Shown here: positions 7,784 through 17,076 of the stretch, one piece after another
Layout: the number at the start of each line of letters is the position of its first letter
Position numbering within the stretch: the stretch's first letter is position 1
Origin: Paracoccaceae bacterium
Lineage (GTDB): Bacteria; Pseudomonadota; Alphaproteobacteria; Rhodobacterales; Rhodobacteraceae
Assembly: GCA_029265455.1 (NCBI GenBank)
Contig: JAJUJF010000004.1
Location: 1-45,276, forward strand
DNA: 45,276 bases
Direction of reading: 5' to 3'
The notes under the pieces: generated by a model
Database searches by the model: none
The model's input: the letters and a program-made list of their open reading frames with translations, nothing else
Told to the model about the DNA's origin: nothing
Made by a program: the position numbers and the translations under genes

Positions 7784-8010
7784 CGGCTCCCGGGCCCGGC
7801 ACGGACATCCCCTCTGCATGAATTGGCCCCGACCGACGTGCCCGGCCGGGAGCGCGGGTTCGCCCTGTCACTCTCCTCCTTTCTTCGTCAGCGGAGGGAA
7901 CGGGGGGCTCGTTCGTCGGTTGCCGGAATGGCCGGGATCCGCCGACGCGCGCCCCCTGGCGCGGCAAGGGTCGCGGGTCATCGCTCTCCCGGCCTCTGGA
8001 GGAGATGACG

Positions 8011-8349
8011 ATGAGCGATACCACAGTGACGAAGGTGAACGCCGGGACCTCCCGGCAGGGAGACCAGGGGCAGATCCATCTCGCCTCGGGCAAGGACGTC
8101 TCCATGCGCCTCTGGCGTGATCGGGCGCCGACCGACAACAAGCCGCCGAGCAGCCATGATTACGAGGTCGTCGGCTACGTGATCGCCGGCCGGGCGGAAC
8201 TCGAGATCGAGGGCCGGACGGTCACGCTCGAAGCGGGCGACTCCTGGGTGGTGCCCAGGGGCGCGACACACCGCTACCGGATCCTCGAACCCCTGACCGC
8301 GGTGGAGGCGACGGCGCCGCCTGAAGAAAAGGGTGGCCAGGACGGCTGA
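8011..8349 (+). CDS. Small cupin-domain protein
   Basis: This is a single cupin barrel of 112 residues. The first cupin motif is degenerate (SSHDYEVVGYVIAGRAELEIEG: one His and one Glu recognisable), and the second is GDSWVVPRGATHRYRI with a conserved His. Cupins of this size bind a metal or small ligand, or act as small isomerases or stress proteins; no substrate can be inferred. The ATG at 8011 is chosen over 8005 because GGAGGAG at 7998-8004 abuts the earlier codon but is well spaced for the later one. It precedes the aldehyde dehydrogenase by 139 bases on the same strand and is divergent from the small conserved gene. Low metal-ligand conservation suggests it may not be an enzyme. Confidence 0.75.
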   Translation: MSDTTVTKVNAGTSRQGDQGQIHLASGKDVSMRLWRDRAPTDNKPPSSHDYEVVGYVIAGRAELEIEGRTVTLEAGDSWVVPRGATHRYRILEPLTAVEATAPPEEKGGQDG

Positions 8350-8488
8350 GGGCCTGAACACGCACTCGGTCCGGATCTTCAAGACCTTTGGCAAGCCGGT
8401 GCGCGCCGGATAGTCTCGAGCGGCCCGCAAGCAGGTCGCGTCGCCCTCGGGACGGGCGACCGGCCCGCGCGGCTGACCGGAGAGGACC

Positions 8489-9871
8489 ATGACGACAATC
8501 CTGCGCTGCATCTCGCCGATCGACGGCTCGGTCCATGCCGAGCGCCCTGCCCTTTCGCCGGAAGCGGCGGCCGGTGCCGTGGAACGGGCGCGCGCAGCCG
8601 GCGGGGACTGGGCCGCACGACCACTTGACGAGCGCATCCGCCTTGTCGCGGCGGGTGTTGCGCGACTCGGGGCGATGAACGACGAGATCGTCCCCGAGCT
8701 CGCCTGGATGATGGGCCGTCCGGTCCGCTACGGCGGCGAGTTCCGGGGCGTCGCCGAGCGGTCGGACTACATGGGCGCGCTTGCCCCCGAGGCCCTCGCC
8801 CCCACGATCGTCGAGGAAAGCGACGCCTTCGTCCGCAGGATCGAGCGCGAGCCCCACGGCGTCGTCCTCGTCATCGCGCCGTGGAACTATCCCTATCTCA
8901 CGGCGATCAACACGGTGATCCCGGCGCTGATCGCCGGCAACACGGTCATCCTCAAACACGCGACCCAGACGCTCCTCGCCGGCGAGCGGATCGCCCGCGC
9001 CTTCCACGAGGCGGGCGTGCCGGAGGACGTGCTCGTTAACGTCTTCCTCGATCACGAGACGACGACGGCGCTGATCGCCGCGCGCAGCTTCGGCTTCGTC
9101 AACTTCACCGGCTCCGTCGCGGGCGGAAAGGCGATCGAGACGGCCGCCGCCGGCACCTTCACGCCGCTCGGCCTCGAACTCGGCGGCAAGGACCCGGGCC
9201 TCGTGCTCGAGGACGCCGATCTCGATGCCGCCGTCGAGGGACTTGTCGACGGCGCCATCTACAATGCCGGCCAGTGCTGCTGCGGGATCGAGCGCGTCTA
9301 CGTGATGGAGGAGCTCTACGATGATTTCGTCGAGAAGAGCGTGGCGCTGGTGAAGGGCTACCGCCTCGGCAACCCGCTCGACCCGCAGACCACGCTCGGC
9401 CCCATGGCCTCGCGCCGCTTCGCCGATCAGGTGCGCGAGCAGGTCGCCGAAGCCGTCGCCGCTGGCGCCACCGCGCATGTGCCGCGGTTCGAGGCGGATG
9501 ACGGCGGCACCTACCTCTCGCCGCAGGTGCTGACCGGGGTCACCCACGAGATGCGGGTGATGCACGAGGAGAGTTTCGGGCCGGTCTTCGGCATCATGCC
9601 GGTCAGGACCGAGGAGGAAGCCATCGCGCTGATGAATGACTCGCCCTACGGCCTCACCTGCTCGATCTGGACCCGCGATGCCGAGCGCGCTGCCGCCATC
9701 GGCCGAAGGATCGAGACCGGGACCGTCTTCATGAACCGCGCCGATTATCTCGACCCGGCGCTGTGCTGGACGGGCTGCAAGGATACGGGCCGGGGCGGCT
9801 CGCTGTCGGCGATCGGCTACCAGAACCTCACCCGGCCGAAATCCTACCACCTGCGCAAGCTCCCCGGCTGA
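8489..9871 (+). CDS. NAD(P)-dependent aldehyde dehydrogenase
   Basis: This 460-residue member of the ALDH superfamily oxidises an aldehyde to the acid with NAD(P)+. Visible features are the nucleotide-binding APWNYPY region (~residues 132-138), FTGSVAGGKAI for the dinucleotide turn, LELGGKDPG with the general-base Glu (E230), and NAGQCCCGIERV with the catalytic Cys (C264, flanked by two more cysteines). ESFGPVFGIMPV follows near residue 370. The length is typical of the shorter, succinate-semialdehyde-type subfamilies, but the substrate is not certain. GGAGAGG precedes the ATG by 3 bases. It lies alone between the cupin and the pyruvate dehydrogenase operon. Three adjacent cysteines at the active site are unusual and could make it redox-sensitive (inference). 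Confidence 0.92.
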   Translation: MTTILRCISPIDGSVHAERPALSPEAAAGAVERARAAGGDWAARPLDERIRLVAAGVARLGAMNDEIVPELAWMMGRPVRYGGEFRGVAERSDYMGALAPEALAPTIVEESDAFVRRIEREPHGVVLVIAPWNYPYLTAINTVIPALIAGNTVILKHATQTLLAGERIARAFHEAGVPEDVLVNVFLDHETTTALIAARSFGFVNFTGSVAGGKAIETAAAGTFTPLGLELGGKDPGLVLEDADLDAAVEGLVDGAIYNAGQCCCGIERVYVMEELYDDFVEKSVALVKGYRLGNPLDPQTTLGPMASRRFADQVREQVAEAVAAGATAHVPRFEADDGGTYLSPQVLTGVTHEMRVMHEESFGPVFGIMPVRTEEEAIALMNDSPYGLTCSIWTRDAERAAAIGRRIETGTVFMNRADYLDPALCWTGCKDTGRGGSLSAIGYQNLTRPKSYHLRKLPG

Positions 9872-10170
9872 GGACGGGAGACGGCTGCCTGGACATCACC
9901 ACCCGCGGCACCGTCACCCGGGCTCTCCCCGCCCGCATCCAGGCCGCCGGGCAGGAACGGGATATGGCGAGAGCATCGTTCGCGCCCGGAAAAGGAACCT
10001 ATCGCGTTCCGCAAAATTGCCTATTGTAGCTGTCAAGACGCCGACCAGGGCGGCATCATTCGGCAGGGCATGAGGGAGGGGGACGTGCCGGCACATCCGA
10101 TCAGACCGCTCCGCCCTGCCACGCACGGGCAGCTTGCCCGGTTCCAGCGACCAGCGGACAGGAGCGCAGC
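9872..10170. other. Leader/promoter region of the pyruvate dehydrogenase operon
   Basis: No gene is seen in these 299 bases. The segment 10001-10030 is locally A+T-richer and contains GCAA-AA-TTGC (10011-10020), an inverted repeat that might be an operator. TATTGT at 10022-10027 could be a -10 element, but no good -35 is placed for it. A perfect palindrome GTGCCGGCAC lies at 10085-10094, about 76 bases before aceE. Confidence 0.35.
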
Positions 10171-12825
10171 ATGAGCGAGAGCTTTGATCTCGATCCTTCG
10201 GAGACCCGCGAGTGGCTCGACGCCATCGAGGACGTGATCGACCGGGACGGTCCCGATCGCGCACATTTCATCCTTGACCGGGCGGTCGCCGCTGCCCGCG
10301 CCAACGGTGCGACCCTGCCGTTCGGCGCGACCACGCCCTACACGAACACGATCCCGCCCGACCAGGAGCCGGACTTCCCCGGCGACATCGACATGGAGCG
10401 GCGCATCCGCAACATCAACCGCTGGAACGCCATGGCGATGGTGGTGCGGCGGAACAAGGAATCGAGCGAATACGGCGGCCATATCGCCTCCTTCGCCTCC
10501 TCGGCCAATCTCTACGACATCGGGCTCAACCATTTCTGGCGCTCGCGCACGCGCGAGACGGGGGGCGGTGATCTCGTGCTCTTCCAGGGGCATGCCGTCC
10601 CCGGCATCTACGCCCGCTCCTTCATGGAGGGCCGGATCGATGCGGACCGGCTCGACAACTACCGTTCCGAGACCGGGGGCAACGGCCTCTCCTCCTATCC
10701 GCACCCCTGGCTGATGCCGGATTACTGGCAGTTCCCGACCGTCTCGATGGGCCTCGGGCCGCTGATGGCGATCTATCAGGCGCGGTTCATGAAATACATG
10801 CACAACCGCGGCCACATCGACATGGGCGACCGCAAGGTCTGGGCGCTGCTCGGCGACGGCGAGATGGACGAACCCGAGAGCCTCGGCGCGATCGGCCTCG
10901 CCGCGCGCGAGGAACTCGACAACCTGATCTTCGTCATCAACTGCAACCTGCAGCGCCTTGACGGGCCGGTCCGCGGCAATGGCAAGATCATCCAGGAGCT
11001 CGAGGGCAACTTCCGCGGCTCCGGCTGGAACGTGATCAAGCTGATCTGGGGCTCGGGCTGGGACGTTCTCCTCGAGAAGGACGAATCGGGCCGGTTGCGC
11101 CAGCTGATGGACGAGACGCTCGACGGCGACTACCAGACGTTCCGCTCGCGGTCCGGCGCCTACATCCGCGAACATTTCTTCGGCAAGTACCCGGAGACGG
11201 CGGCGCTCGTAGAGGACTGGACCGACGCCGACATCTGGGCGCTGCGCCGCGGCGGCCACGACGCGCGGAAGGTCTTCGCCGCCTACGACCGCGCGGTGAG
11301 GCACAAGGGCCAGCCGACGGTCATCCTCGTCAAGACCGTGAAGGGCTACGGCATGGGCGAGGCCGGCGAGGGCCAGAACATCACCCATCAGCAGAAGAAG
11401 CTGGCGGAGGACCAGCTCCGCGCCTTCCGCGACCGGTTCGACATCCCGGTACCACCGGAGGAGATCGACAAGGCCCCCTATGTCTCGCTCTCGAACGAGC
11501 AGAAGTCCTATCTGCTCGAGCGGCGGGAGAAGCTCGGCGGACCGTTCCCGATCCGCGACGCGCGGGCGCCGAAACTCCCGGTTCCGGAACTGAACGCCTT
11601 CGAGGCGGTGCTCAAGGACACCGGCGAGCGTCAGATCTCGACGACGATGGCCTTCGTGCGGATCATGAACACGCTGATCCGCAACAAGGAGATCGGCAAG
11701 TACGTCGTGCCCATCGTCCCTGACGAAAGCCGTACCTTCGGCATGGAGGGGATGTTCCGCCAGATCGGCATCTACAACCCGAAGGGCCAGCTCTACACGC
11801 CCGAGGATGCCGACCAGCTCTCCTACTACAAGGAATCCAAGACCGGCCAGGTGATCCAGGAGGGGATCAACGAGGCCGGCGCCATGGCCGAATGGATCGC
11901 GGCGGCGACCTCCTACTCGATCCACGGCGTGCCGATGATCCCGTTCTACATCTTCTACTCGATGTTCGGCTTCCAGCGGGTCGGCGACCTCTGCTGGGCG
12001 GCGGGCGACAGCCGCGCGCGGGGCTTCCTCCTCGGCGGCACGGCCGGACGGACGACGCTGAACGGCGAGGGCCTCCAGCATCAGGACGGGCACAGCCACA
12101 TCCTCGCCTCCACCGTGCCGAACTGCATCTCCTACGATCCGACCTTCGGTTACGAGATCGCGGTGATCGTCCAGGACGGCCTCAGGCGCATGTTCGCCGA
12201 TCAGGAGGATGTCTACTACTACATCACGCTCGAGAACGAGAACTACCATCATCCCGCGATGCCCGAGGGCGTCGAGGAAGGGATCAAGAAGGGGCTCTAC
12301 CGCTTCCGGAAGGCGGAGGAGACCGGTGATCACCATGTCAACCTGATGTCCTGCGGCTCGATCTTCCGGCAGGCGATGATCGCGTCGGACATGCTCAAGG
12401 CGGATTTCGGCATCACTTCCGATCTCTGGGTGGCGACGAGCCTCAACGAGCTCGCCCGCGAGGCCCAGGATGTCGTGCGCGAGAACCGGATGAACCCGGT
12501 TGCCGAGGCGAAGGTGCCCTATGTCACCCGCACCCTCAGCGAGGCGAACGGGCCGGTGATCGCCGCGACCGACTACATGAAGAACTTCGTCGAGCAGATC
12601 CGCGGCTTCGTGCCGCAGCCGCTTCACGTGCTCGGCACCGATGGTTTCGGTCGCTCCGACAGCCGCGCGCGGCTGCGGCGCCATTTCGAGGTCGATGCGA
12701 ACCACATCGCCGCGACGGCGGTCTATGCGCTCTTCCAGGAGGGCAAGGTCGAGGCCGACGTGGTCCGGCAGGCCTACCGGAAATACGAGATCGACCCGGG
12801 CAAGGTGAACCCGCGCACGGCGTAA
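10171..12825 (+). CDS. aceE: Pyruvate dehydrogenase E1 component, homodimeric type
   Basis: This 884-residue protein matches the single-chain (alpha2) E1 of the E. coli class in length and order. The TPP motif starts [15 protein letters not shown] (GDG at residues 228-230) and ends [14 protein letters not shown]. The active-site histidine-rich loop [16 protein letters not shown] lies in the second half. E1 decarboxylates pyruvate and reductively acetylates the E2 lipoyl arms, feeding acetyl-CoA to the TCA cycle. The gene opens an operon with aceF (22 bases downstream) and lpdA. GGAG stands near 10159-10162 before ATG. Alphaproteobacteria usually have the two-chain alpha/beta E1, so this type is notable; whether a second PDH exists in the genome cannot be seen here. 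Confidence 0.97.
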   Translation: MSESFDLDPSETREWLDAIEDVIDRDGPDRAHFILDRAVAAARANGATLPFGATTPYTNTIPPDQEPDFPGDIDMERRIRNINRWNAMAMVVRRNKESSEYGGHIASFASSANLYDIGLNHFWRSRTRETGGGDLVLFQGHAVPGIYARSFMEGRIDADRLDNYRSETGGNGLSSYPHPWLMPDYWQFPTVSMGLGPLMAIYQARFMKYMHNRGHIDMGDRKVWALLGDGEMDEPESLGAIGLAAREELDNLIFVINCNLQRLDGPVRGNGKIIQELEGNFRGSGWNVIKLIWGSGWDVLLEKDESGRLRQLMDETLDGDYQTFRSRSGAYIREHFFGKYPETAALVEDWTDADIWALRRGGHDARKVFAAYDRAVRHKGQPTVILVKTVKGYGMGEAGEGQNITHQQKKLAEDQLRAFRDRFDIPVPPEEIDKAPYVSLSNEQKSYLLERREKLGGPFPIRDARAPKLPVPELNAFEAVLKDTGERQISTTMAFVRIMNTLIRNKEIGKYVVPIVPDESRTFGMEGMFRQIGIYNPKGQLYTPEDADQLSYYKESKTGQVIQEGINEAGAMAEWIAAATSYSIHGVPMIPFYIFYSMFGFQRVGDLCWAAGDSRARGFLLGGTAGRTTLNGEGLQHQDGHSHILASTVPNCISYDPTFGYEIAVIVQDGLRRMFADQEDVYYYITLENENYHHPAMPEGVEEGIKKGLYRFRKAEETGDHHVNLMSCGSIFRQAMIASDMLKADFGITSDLWVATSLNELAREAQDVVRENRMNPVAEAKVPYVTRTLSEANGPVIAATDYMKNFVEQIRGFVPQPLHVLGTDGFGRSDSRARLRRHFEVDANHIAATAVYALFQEGKVEADVVRQAYRKYEIDPGKVNPRTA

Positions 12826-12847
12826 GAGGGACGAGGGAGAGCAAGTG

Positions 12848-14176
12848 ATGTCAACGATAGAAGTGAAGGTTCCCGACATCGGCGATTTCACCGACGTGCC
12901 GATCATCTCCGTCATGGTCAAGGCGGGTGACACCATCGCGGAGGAAGACCCGCTCATCGAGCTCGAATCGGACAAGGCGACGATGGAGGTGCCCTCCCCC
13001 GCCGCCGGCACCGTGAAGGAGATGAAGGTCAGCGAGGGCGACAAGGTCTCGCAGGGCTCGGTGATCCTGCTGCTCGAGGCGGAGGAGGGCGCAGGCGCCG
13101 GGACCGAGCCGGACAGCGGCGGCAGCGAGCGGGAGGCCGAACCCGAGGCGGAGAAGCGCCTCGTCGATTCCGCCGCCGAACAGCGGCCGGGCCAGACACC
13201 CGAAACCCGCGATGGCGGCGGCGGTTCGAGATACACCGGGAAGCGCGAGACCGAGGCGTCGAAGTTCGGCATCTACGCCTCGCCCTCCGTCCGCGCCTTT
13301 GCCCGGCAGATGGGCGTCGACCTCTCGCAGGTCCAGGGGACCGGCCGCAAGGGCCGCATCCTGCGCGAGGACATCGTCAACCACCTCAAGACGTCCCTGC
13401 CGTCAGCCGCTGCCGGTGCTCCCGCCGCCGCGGGTGGCATGGCCATCCCGCCGATCCCGCCGGTCGACTTCTCGAAGTTCGGCCCGGTCGAGGACGTGGA
13501 GATGGCGCGGATCAAGAAGCTTTCCGGTCCCGCTCTCCATCGCTCGTGGCTGAACGTGCCTCACGTCACCCATCACGAGGAGGCGGACATCACCGAGATC
13601 GACCGCTACCGCAAGGAGCTCGACACCGCCGCCAAGGCGGAGGGCTACCGGGTCACGCTCCTCTCCTTCCTCATCAAGGCGAGCGTCTCGGCCCTCAAGC
13701 AGCACTGGGAGCTCAACTCGTCGATCCATCCCGACGGCGACAAGCTGATCCGCAAGCATTTCTACAACATCGGCTTCGCCGCCGACACGCCGCAGGGCCT
13801 CGTCGTTCCGGTGATCAAGAACGCCGACCGCAAGGGCATCGTCGAGATCTCGAAGGAACTCGGCGCCCTCTCGGCCGATGCCCGCGCCGGCAAGCTCAAG
13901 CTCGAGGACATGCAGGGGGCAACCTTCACCATCTCGTCGCTCGGCGGCATCGGCGGCACCTCCTTCACGCCGATCGTCAACGCGCCCGAGGTCGCGATCC
14001 TCGGCGTGACGCGGTCGAAGATGGCGCCGGTCTGGAACGGCACCGAGTTCGAGCCGCGCAACATGCTGCCGCTGTCGCTTTCCTACGATCACCGCGCGGT
14101 TGACGGCGCGCTCGCGGCACGGTTCTGCGCGACACTGCGGCACCTGCTCGGCGATGTCCGCCGCCTGCTGCTCTGA
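12848..14176 (+). CDS. aceF: Dihydrolipoamide acetyltransferase (E2 of pyruvate dehydrogenase)
   Basis: This 442-residue E2 carries one N-terminal lipoyl domain (residues ~4-75, lipoyl lysine K43 in [12 protein letters not shown]) and a Glu/Gly/Arg-rich linker. A peripheral-subunit-binding domain follows ([19 protein letters not shown]...[11 protein letters not shown], ~142-180), then a Pro/Ala linker and the catalytic domain ending with the active-site [14 protein letters not shown]. It transfers acetyl groups from lipoamide to CoA and forms the core of the complex. ATG at 12848 is used rather than GTG at 12845 because GAGGGAGA ends at 12840. One lipoyl domain instead of the three of E. coli AceF, plus the lipoyl domain on the following Lpd, matches the pattern described for Ralstonia-type PDH operons. 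Confidence 0.96.
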   Translation: MSTIEVKVPDIGDFTDVPIISVMVKAGDTIAEEDPLIELESDKATMEVPSPAAGTVKEMKVSEGDKVSQGSVILLLEAEEGAGAGTEPDSGGSEREAEPEAEKRLVDSAAEQRPGQTPETRDGGGGSRYTGKRETEASKFGIYASPSVRAFARQMGVDLSQVQGTGRKGRILREDIVNHLKTSLPSAAAGAPAAAGGMAIPPIPPVDFSKFGPVEDVEMARIKKLSGPALHRSWLNVPHVTHHEEADITEIDRYRKELDTAAKAEGYRVTLLSFLIKASVSALKQHWELNSSIHPDGDKLIRKHFYNIGFAADTPQGLVVPVIKNADRKGIVEISKELGALSADARAGKLKLEDMQGATFTISSLGGIGGTSFTPIVNAPEVAILGVTRSKMAPVWNGTEFEPRNMLPLSLSYDHRAVDGALAARFCATLRHLLGDVRRLLL

Positions 14177-14186
14177 GGGGGACACC

Positions 14187-15938
14187 ATGGCAACCAAGGA
14201 GGTCAAGGTTCCCGATATCGGCGATTTCGCCGATGTGCCGGTGATCACCGTCTTCGTGAAACCGGGCGACACCGTCGCCCCCGACGACCCGCTGATCGAG
14301 CTCGAGTCCGACAAGGCGACGATGGAAGTGCCCTCCCCGATCGGGGGCAAGGTGACGGAGGTGAAGCTCAAGGAGGGCGACAAGGTCTCCGAGGGCACGG
14401 TCATCCTCACCCTCGAGGTCGAGAGCGCGGGCGAAGCGCCTACGAAGGCTGAAGCCGGCGAGAGCCGCGAGAAGCCCGCGCCCCAGCCGGGCGCACAGGC
14501 CGCTCCGCCCTCGGCAGGCCAGAAAGGCGACATCCACGCCCAGCTCGTCGTCCTCGGCTCCGGCCCCGGCGGCTACACTGCCGCCTTCCGCGCCGCCGAT
14601 CTCGGACTGAAGGTGGTGCTCGTCGAGCGTTACGACACGCTCGGCGGCGTCTGCCTCAACGTCGGCTGCATTCCGTCGAAGGCCCTGCTCCACGCCGCCA
14701 AGGTCATCGCCGAGGCCGAGGAGATGGCAGAGAACGGGATCAGCTTCGGCAAGCCCCAGATCGACCCCGGGGCGCTGCGGGCGTGGAAGGACAACGTCGT
14801 CGGCAAGCTCACCGGCGGGCTCAAGGGTCTCGCCAAGGCCCGCAAGGTCGAGACGGTGACCGGCCGCGGCACCTTCACCGGCCCGAACATGCTGAAGGTG
14901 GAGGGAGCGGACGGCAGCCGGACCATCTCCTTCGACCAGTGCATCATCGCCGCCGGCTCGGAACCGGTGAAACTGCCGTTCATCCCGCATGACGACCCGC
15001 GGGTGATCGATTCCACCGGCGCACTCGAACTCGACGGCATCCCGGAACGGCTGCTCGTCATCGGCGGCGGCATCATCGGCCTCGAGATGGCGACCGTCTA
15101 TGACGCGCTCGGCTCGAAGATCACCGTGGTCGAGATGATGGACCAGATCATCCCGGGTGCCGACAAGGACCTGGTGAGGCCGCTCCACAAGCGGATCGAG
15201 CGCCGCTACGAGGCGATCCATCTCAAGGCGAAGGTGACCGCGGTCGAGGCGGAGGAGAAGGGCCTCAAGGTCACGATCGAGGGGTCGAAGGGCACATCGA
15301 CCGAGGTCTTCGACAAGGTCCTCGTCGCCGTCGGCCGGCGGCCGAACGGCAAGGAACTCGGCCTCGAGACCGCCGGCGTCCACGTGGACGAGCGCGGCTT
15401 CGTCCCCGTGGACGAGAAGCAGCGCACGAATGTCCCGCATATCTTCGCCATCGGCGACATCGTCGGCCAGCCGATGCTCGCCCACAAGGCCACCCACGAG
15501 GGCAAGGTCGCGGCAGAGGTGGCGGCGGGCGAGGACCGGATCTTCGACGCCCGCGTCATTCCCTCCGTCGCCTATACCGATCCCGAGGTCGCCTGGGTCG
15601 GGCTTACCGAGAACGAGGCGAAGGAGCAGGGCATCAAGGTCGGCAAGGGAGTCTTTCCCTGGGCCGCCTCCGGGCGCTCGCTCTCGCTCGGCCGCGATGA
15701 CGGGATGACCAAGCTCCTGTTCGAGCCCGAAACCGACCGCGTGGTTGGTGCCGGGATCGTCGGCCCGAATGCCGGGGAACTGATCGCCGAGGTGGCGCTC
15801 GCGATCGAGATGGGGGCGGACGCCATCGACATCGGCCGGACCATCCACCCGCACCCGACCCTGTCGGAGACAGTGAATTTCGCCGCCGAGATGTTCGAGG
15901 GCACGATCACCGACCTGATGCCGCCGAAGAAGAGGTAG
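14187..15938 (+). CDS. lpdA: Dihydrolipoamide dehydrogenase (E3) with N-terminal lipoyl domain
   Basis: This 583-residue protein is about 110 residues longer than ordinary Lpd because a complete lipoyl domain (residues ~3-75, lysine K43 in [12 protein letters not shown]) and a Pro/Ala-rich linker precede the flavoprotein. The E3 part shows the FAD dinucleotide fold (LVVLGSGPGGYTAAFRAADL), the redox disulphide GGVCLNVGCIPSKALLH, the NAD fold (LLVIGGGIIGLEMA), and the dimer-interface histidine in HPHPTLSE. It reoxidises dihydrolipoyl groups on E2, giving NADH. The start at 14187 follows GAGGGGG and begins the lipoyl domain. It lies 10 bases after aceF and directly before a TTG-started acetyltransferase gene. 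The function is secure. Confidence 0.97.
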   Translation: MATKEVKVPDIGDFADVPVITVFVKPGDTVAPDDPLIELESDKATMEVPSPIGGKVTEVKLKEGDKVSEGTVILTLEVESAGEAPTKAEAGESREKPAPQPGAQAAPPSAGQKGDIHAQLVVLGSGPGGYTAAFRAADLGLKVVLVERYDTLGGVCLNVGCIPSKALLHAAKVIAEAEEMAENGISFGKPQIDPGALRAWKDNVVGKLTGGLKGLAKARKVETVTGRGTFTGPNMLKVEGADGSRTISFDQCIIAAGSEPVKLPFIPHDDPRVIDSTGALELDGIPERLLVIGGGIIGLEMATVYDALGSKITVVEMMDQIIPGADKDLVRPLHKRIERRYEAIHLKAKVTAVEAEEKGLKVTIEGSKGTSTEVFDKVLVAVGRRPNGKELGLETAGVHVDERGFVPVDEKQRTNVPHIFAIGDIVGQPMLAHKATHEGKVAAEVAAGEDRIFDARVIPSVAYTDPEVAWVGLTENEAKEQGIKVGKGVFPWAASGRSLSLGRDDGMTKLLFEPETDRVVGAGIVGPNAGELIAEVALAIEMGADAIDIGRTIHPHPTLSETVNFAAEMFEGTITDLMPPKKR

Positions 15939-15939
15939 G

Positions 15940-16428
15940 TTGGAACTCCACTTCCGCCCCTACGCGCGCGAGGACCACGAGCGGGTCCTCGCGATCTGCC
16001 TTGCCGCCTTTGCCCCGATTCACGAGGGATTCGCGGCGGCGCTCGGACCGGCGCTCTTCCGCATCCATTACGCCCACTGGCGCGAGGACTATGCGGCGAT
16101 GATCGCCGGCTGGCCTCCCGCCGATCCGGTCGCGCGCGTTCACCTCGCCTGCCGTGGCGCCGAGATCGCCGGTTTCGTCGAGACCCGGCTCGATCCCGCG
16201 AACCGGGCGGGCGAGATCCATATCATGGCCGTCGATCCCGCCCTTCAGCGTCGGGGCATCGGCCGGCGGCTGTGCGAATTCGCCCTGGACGAACTTCGCG
16301 GCCGGGGCGCGACCAGCGCGTCGGTCGGCACCGGTGGCGATGCCGCCCATGCGCCCGCCCGCGCCCTCTACGCCGCCGCGGGTTTCACACGCTCGGTGCC
16401 GGCCGTGCATCTCTTCAGGCTGCTCTGA
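15940..16428 (+). CDS. GNAT-family N-acetyltransferase
   Basis: This 162-residue GNAT-fold protein is likely an acetyl-CoA-dependent N-acyltransferase on an unknown amine. The acetyl-CoA-binding motif A is clear: IMAVDPALQRRGIGRRLCEFAL (~residues 91-112), preceded by the beta strand AGFVETRLDP and followed by ALYAAAGFTRS. No ATG is available near the front of the domain. TTG at 15940, one base after the lpdA stop and with GAGG overlapping that stop, is taken as start. Placement immediately behind an acetyl-CoA-making operon suggests co-expression; a regulatory acetylation role is only a speculation. Convergent with the CoA-binding gene 31 bases on. Confidence 0.8.
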   Translation: MELHFRPYAREDHERVLAICLAAFAPIHEGFAAALGPALFRIHYAHWREDYAAMIAGWPPADPVARVHLACRGAEIAGFVETRLDPANRAGEIHIMAVDPALQRRGIGRRLCEFALDELRGRGATSASVGTGGDAAHAPARALYAAAGFTRSVPAVHLFRLL

Positions 16429-16459
16429 CCTCCGGGCTGATCCGGTGGCGCCGGTCCCC

Positions 16460-16948
16460 TCACAGTTTCGAGGAGATGATGCCCGTGTTGAACCCGCCCA
16501 TCCGGAGCTCGCCGTAGAGGCGCTGATACTCGATCTTCGGACAGCGGTTCATCACCACGGTGATGCCCCGTGCCTCCGCCCGCGCTGCCGCCGCCTCGTC
16601 CACGACGCCGATCTGCATCCAGATCGTCTCGAGGCCGCGATCGAGCAGGACCTCGAGCGCCTCGTCCACGACCTCGCCTGCCTGGTCGGAGCGACGGAAG
16701 ATATCCACCATCTGCACCGGACCGACCGCCTCCGGGATCGAGCGCAGATCGGGCACCACCGTCTCGCCATGCAGGATCCTGCCCGCGTGACCCGGATTGA
16801 CGGGAAGCACCCTGTAACCTTTGAGACACAGGTATCTCGCAACATAGGCCGACGGACGAATCGGGTTCATCGAGACGCCGACGCAGGCTATGGTCCGGGT
16901 GCGCTCGAGAATCCTGCGCAACATCGCATCCGAATAGGTCGTGGGCAT
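16460..16948 (-). CDS. CoA-binding domain protein, YccU-like
   Basis: This 162-residue protein has a Rossmann-like CoA-binding fold as in YccU and the N-terminal part of succinyl-CoA synthetase alpha. ACVGVSMNPIRPSAYVARYL gives the P-loop-like turn, followed by GYRVLPVNPGHAGRILHGE, MVDIFRRSDQ and TIWMQIGVVDEAAAA. The GITVVMNRCPKIEY end is typical. Members bind CoA; the physiological role is unknown. The start at 16948 is preferred: GGAGG lies 8 bases upstream, and longer in-frame starts cross a terminator hairpin and have no family-like residues. It is separated from the upstream rlmB-like gene by a structured 188-base spacer. Confidence 0.85.
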   Translation of the reverse strand: MPTTYSDAMLRRILERTRTIACVGVSMNPIRPSAYVARYLCLKGYRVLPVNPGHAGRILHGETVVPDLRSIPEAVGPVQMVDIFRRSDQAGEVVDEALEVLLDRGLETIWMQIGVVDEAAAARAEARGITVVMNRCPKIEYQRLYGELRMGGFNTGIISSKL

Positions 16949-16991
16949 CAGACCCGCCTCCATGCCGGACGGGGGAAGGGCAACCGACAAG

Positions 16992-17020
16992 AAAAAAGCG
17001 CCCGAACCATGTTCGGGCGC
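16992..17020 (-). terminator. Intrinsic terminator, minus strand
   Basis: GCGCCCGAAC (17020-17011) and GTTCGGGCGC (17007-16998) form a perfect 10-bp stem with a 3-base loop, followed by six Ts (16997-16992). It lies 117 bases downstream of the rlmB-like stop and only 44 bases upstream of the CoA-binding gene start, so it ends rlmB transcription or attenuates read-through. Confidence 0.88.
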
Positions 17021-17046
17021 AGAGTTGGAACGAGGGACAGTGAGAT

Positions 17047-17076
17047 GAAGCAGGGCAGTTCCAAGCCAGCTGCTTC
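17047..17076 (-). repeat. Stem-loop in rlmB 3' region
   Basis: GAAGCAG (17076-17070) pairs with CTGCTTC (17053-17047) and the loop contains a further GGC/GCC pairing, giving a long stem upstream of the terminator at 16992-17020. It belongs to a ~140-base untranslated 3' segment that could be processed into a stable RNA (inference). Confidence 0.5.

Noticed and set aside
8222-9850. A 542-codon minus-strand frame opposite the aldehyde dehydrogenase
   Set aside because: Antisense shadow; the plus strand has an intact catalytic set (E230, C264).
10033-13272. A 1079-codon open frame on the minus strand opposite aceE and aceF
   Set aside because: High G+C codon use leaves antisense frames open; the translation is low-complexity and the plus strand encodes two unmistakable PDH subunits.
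13977-15854. A 625-codon open frame on the minus strand opposite lpdA
   Set aside because: Same reason: a mirror of biased third positions in lpdA, no recognisable domain.
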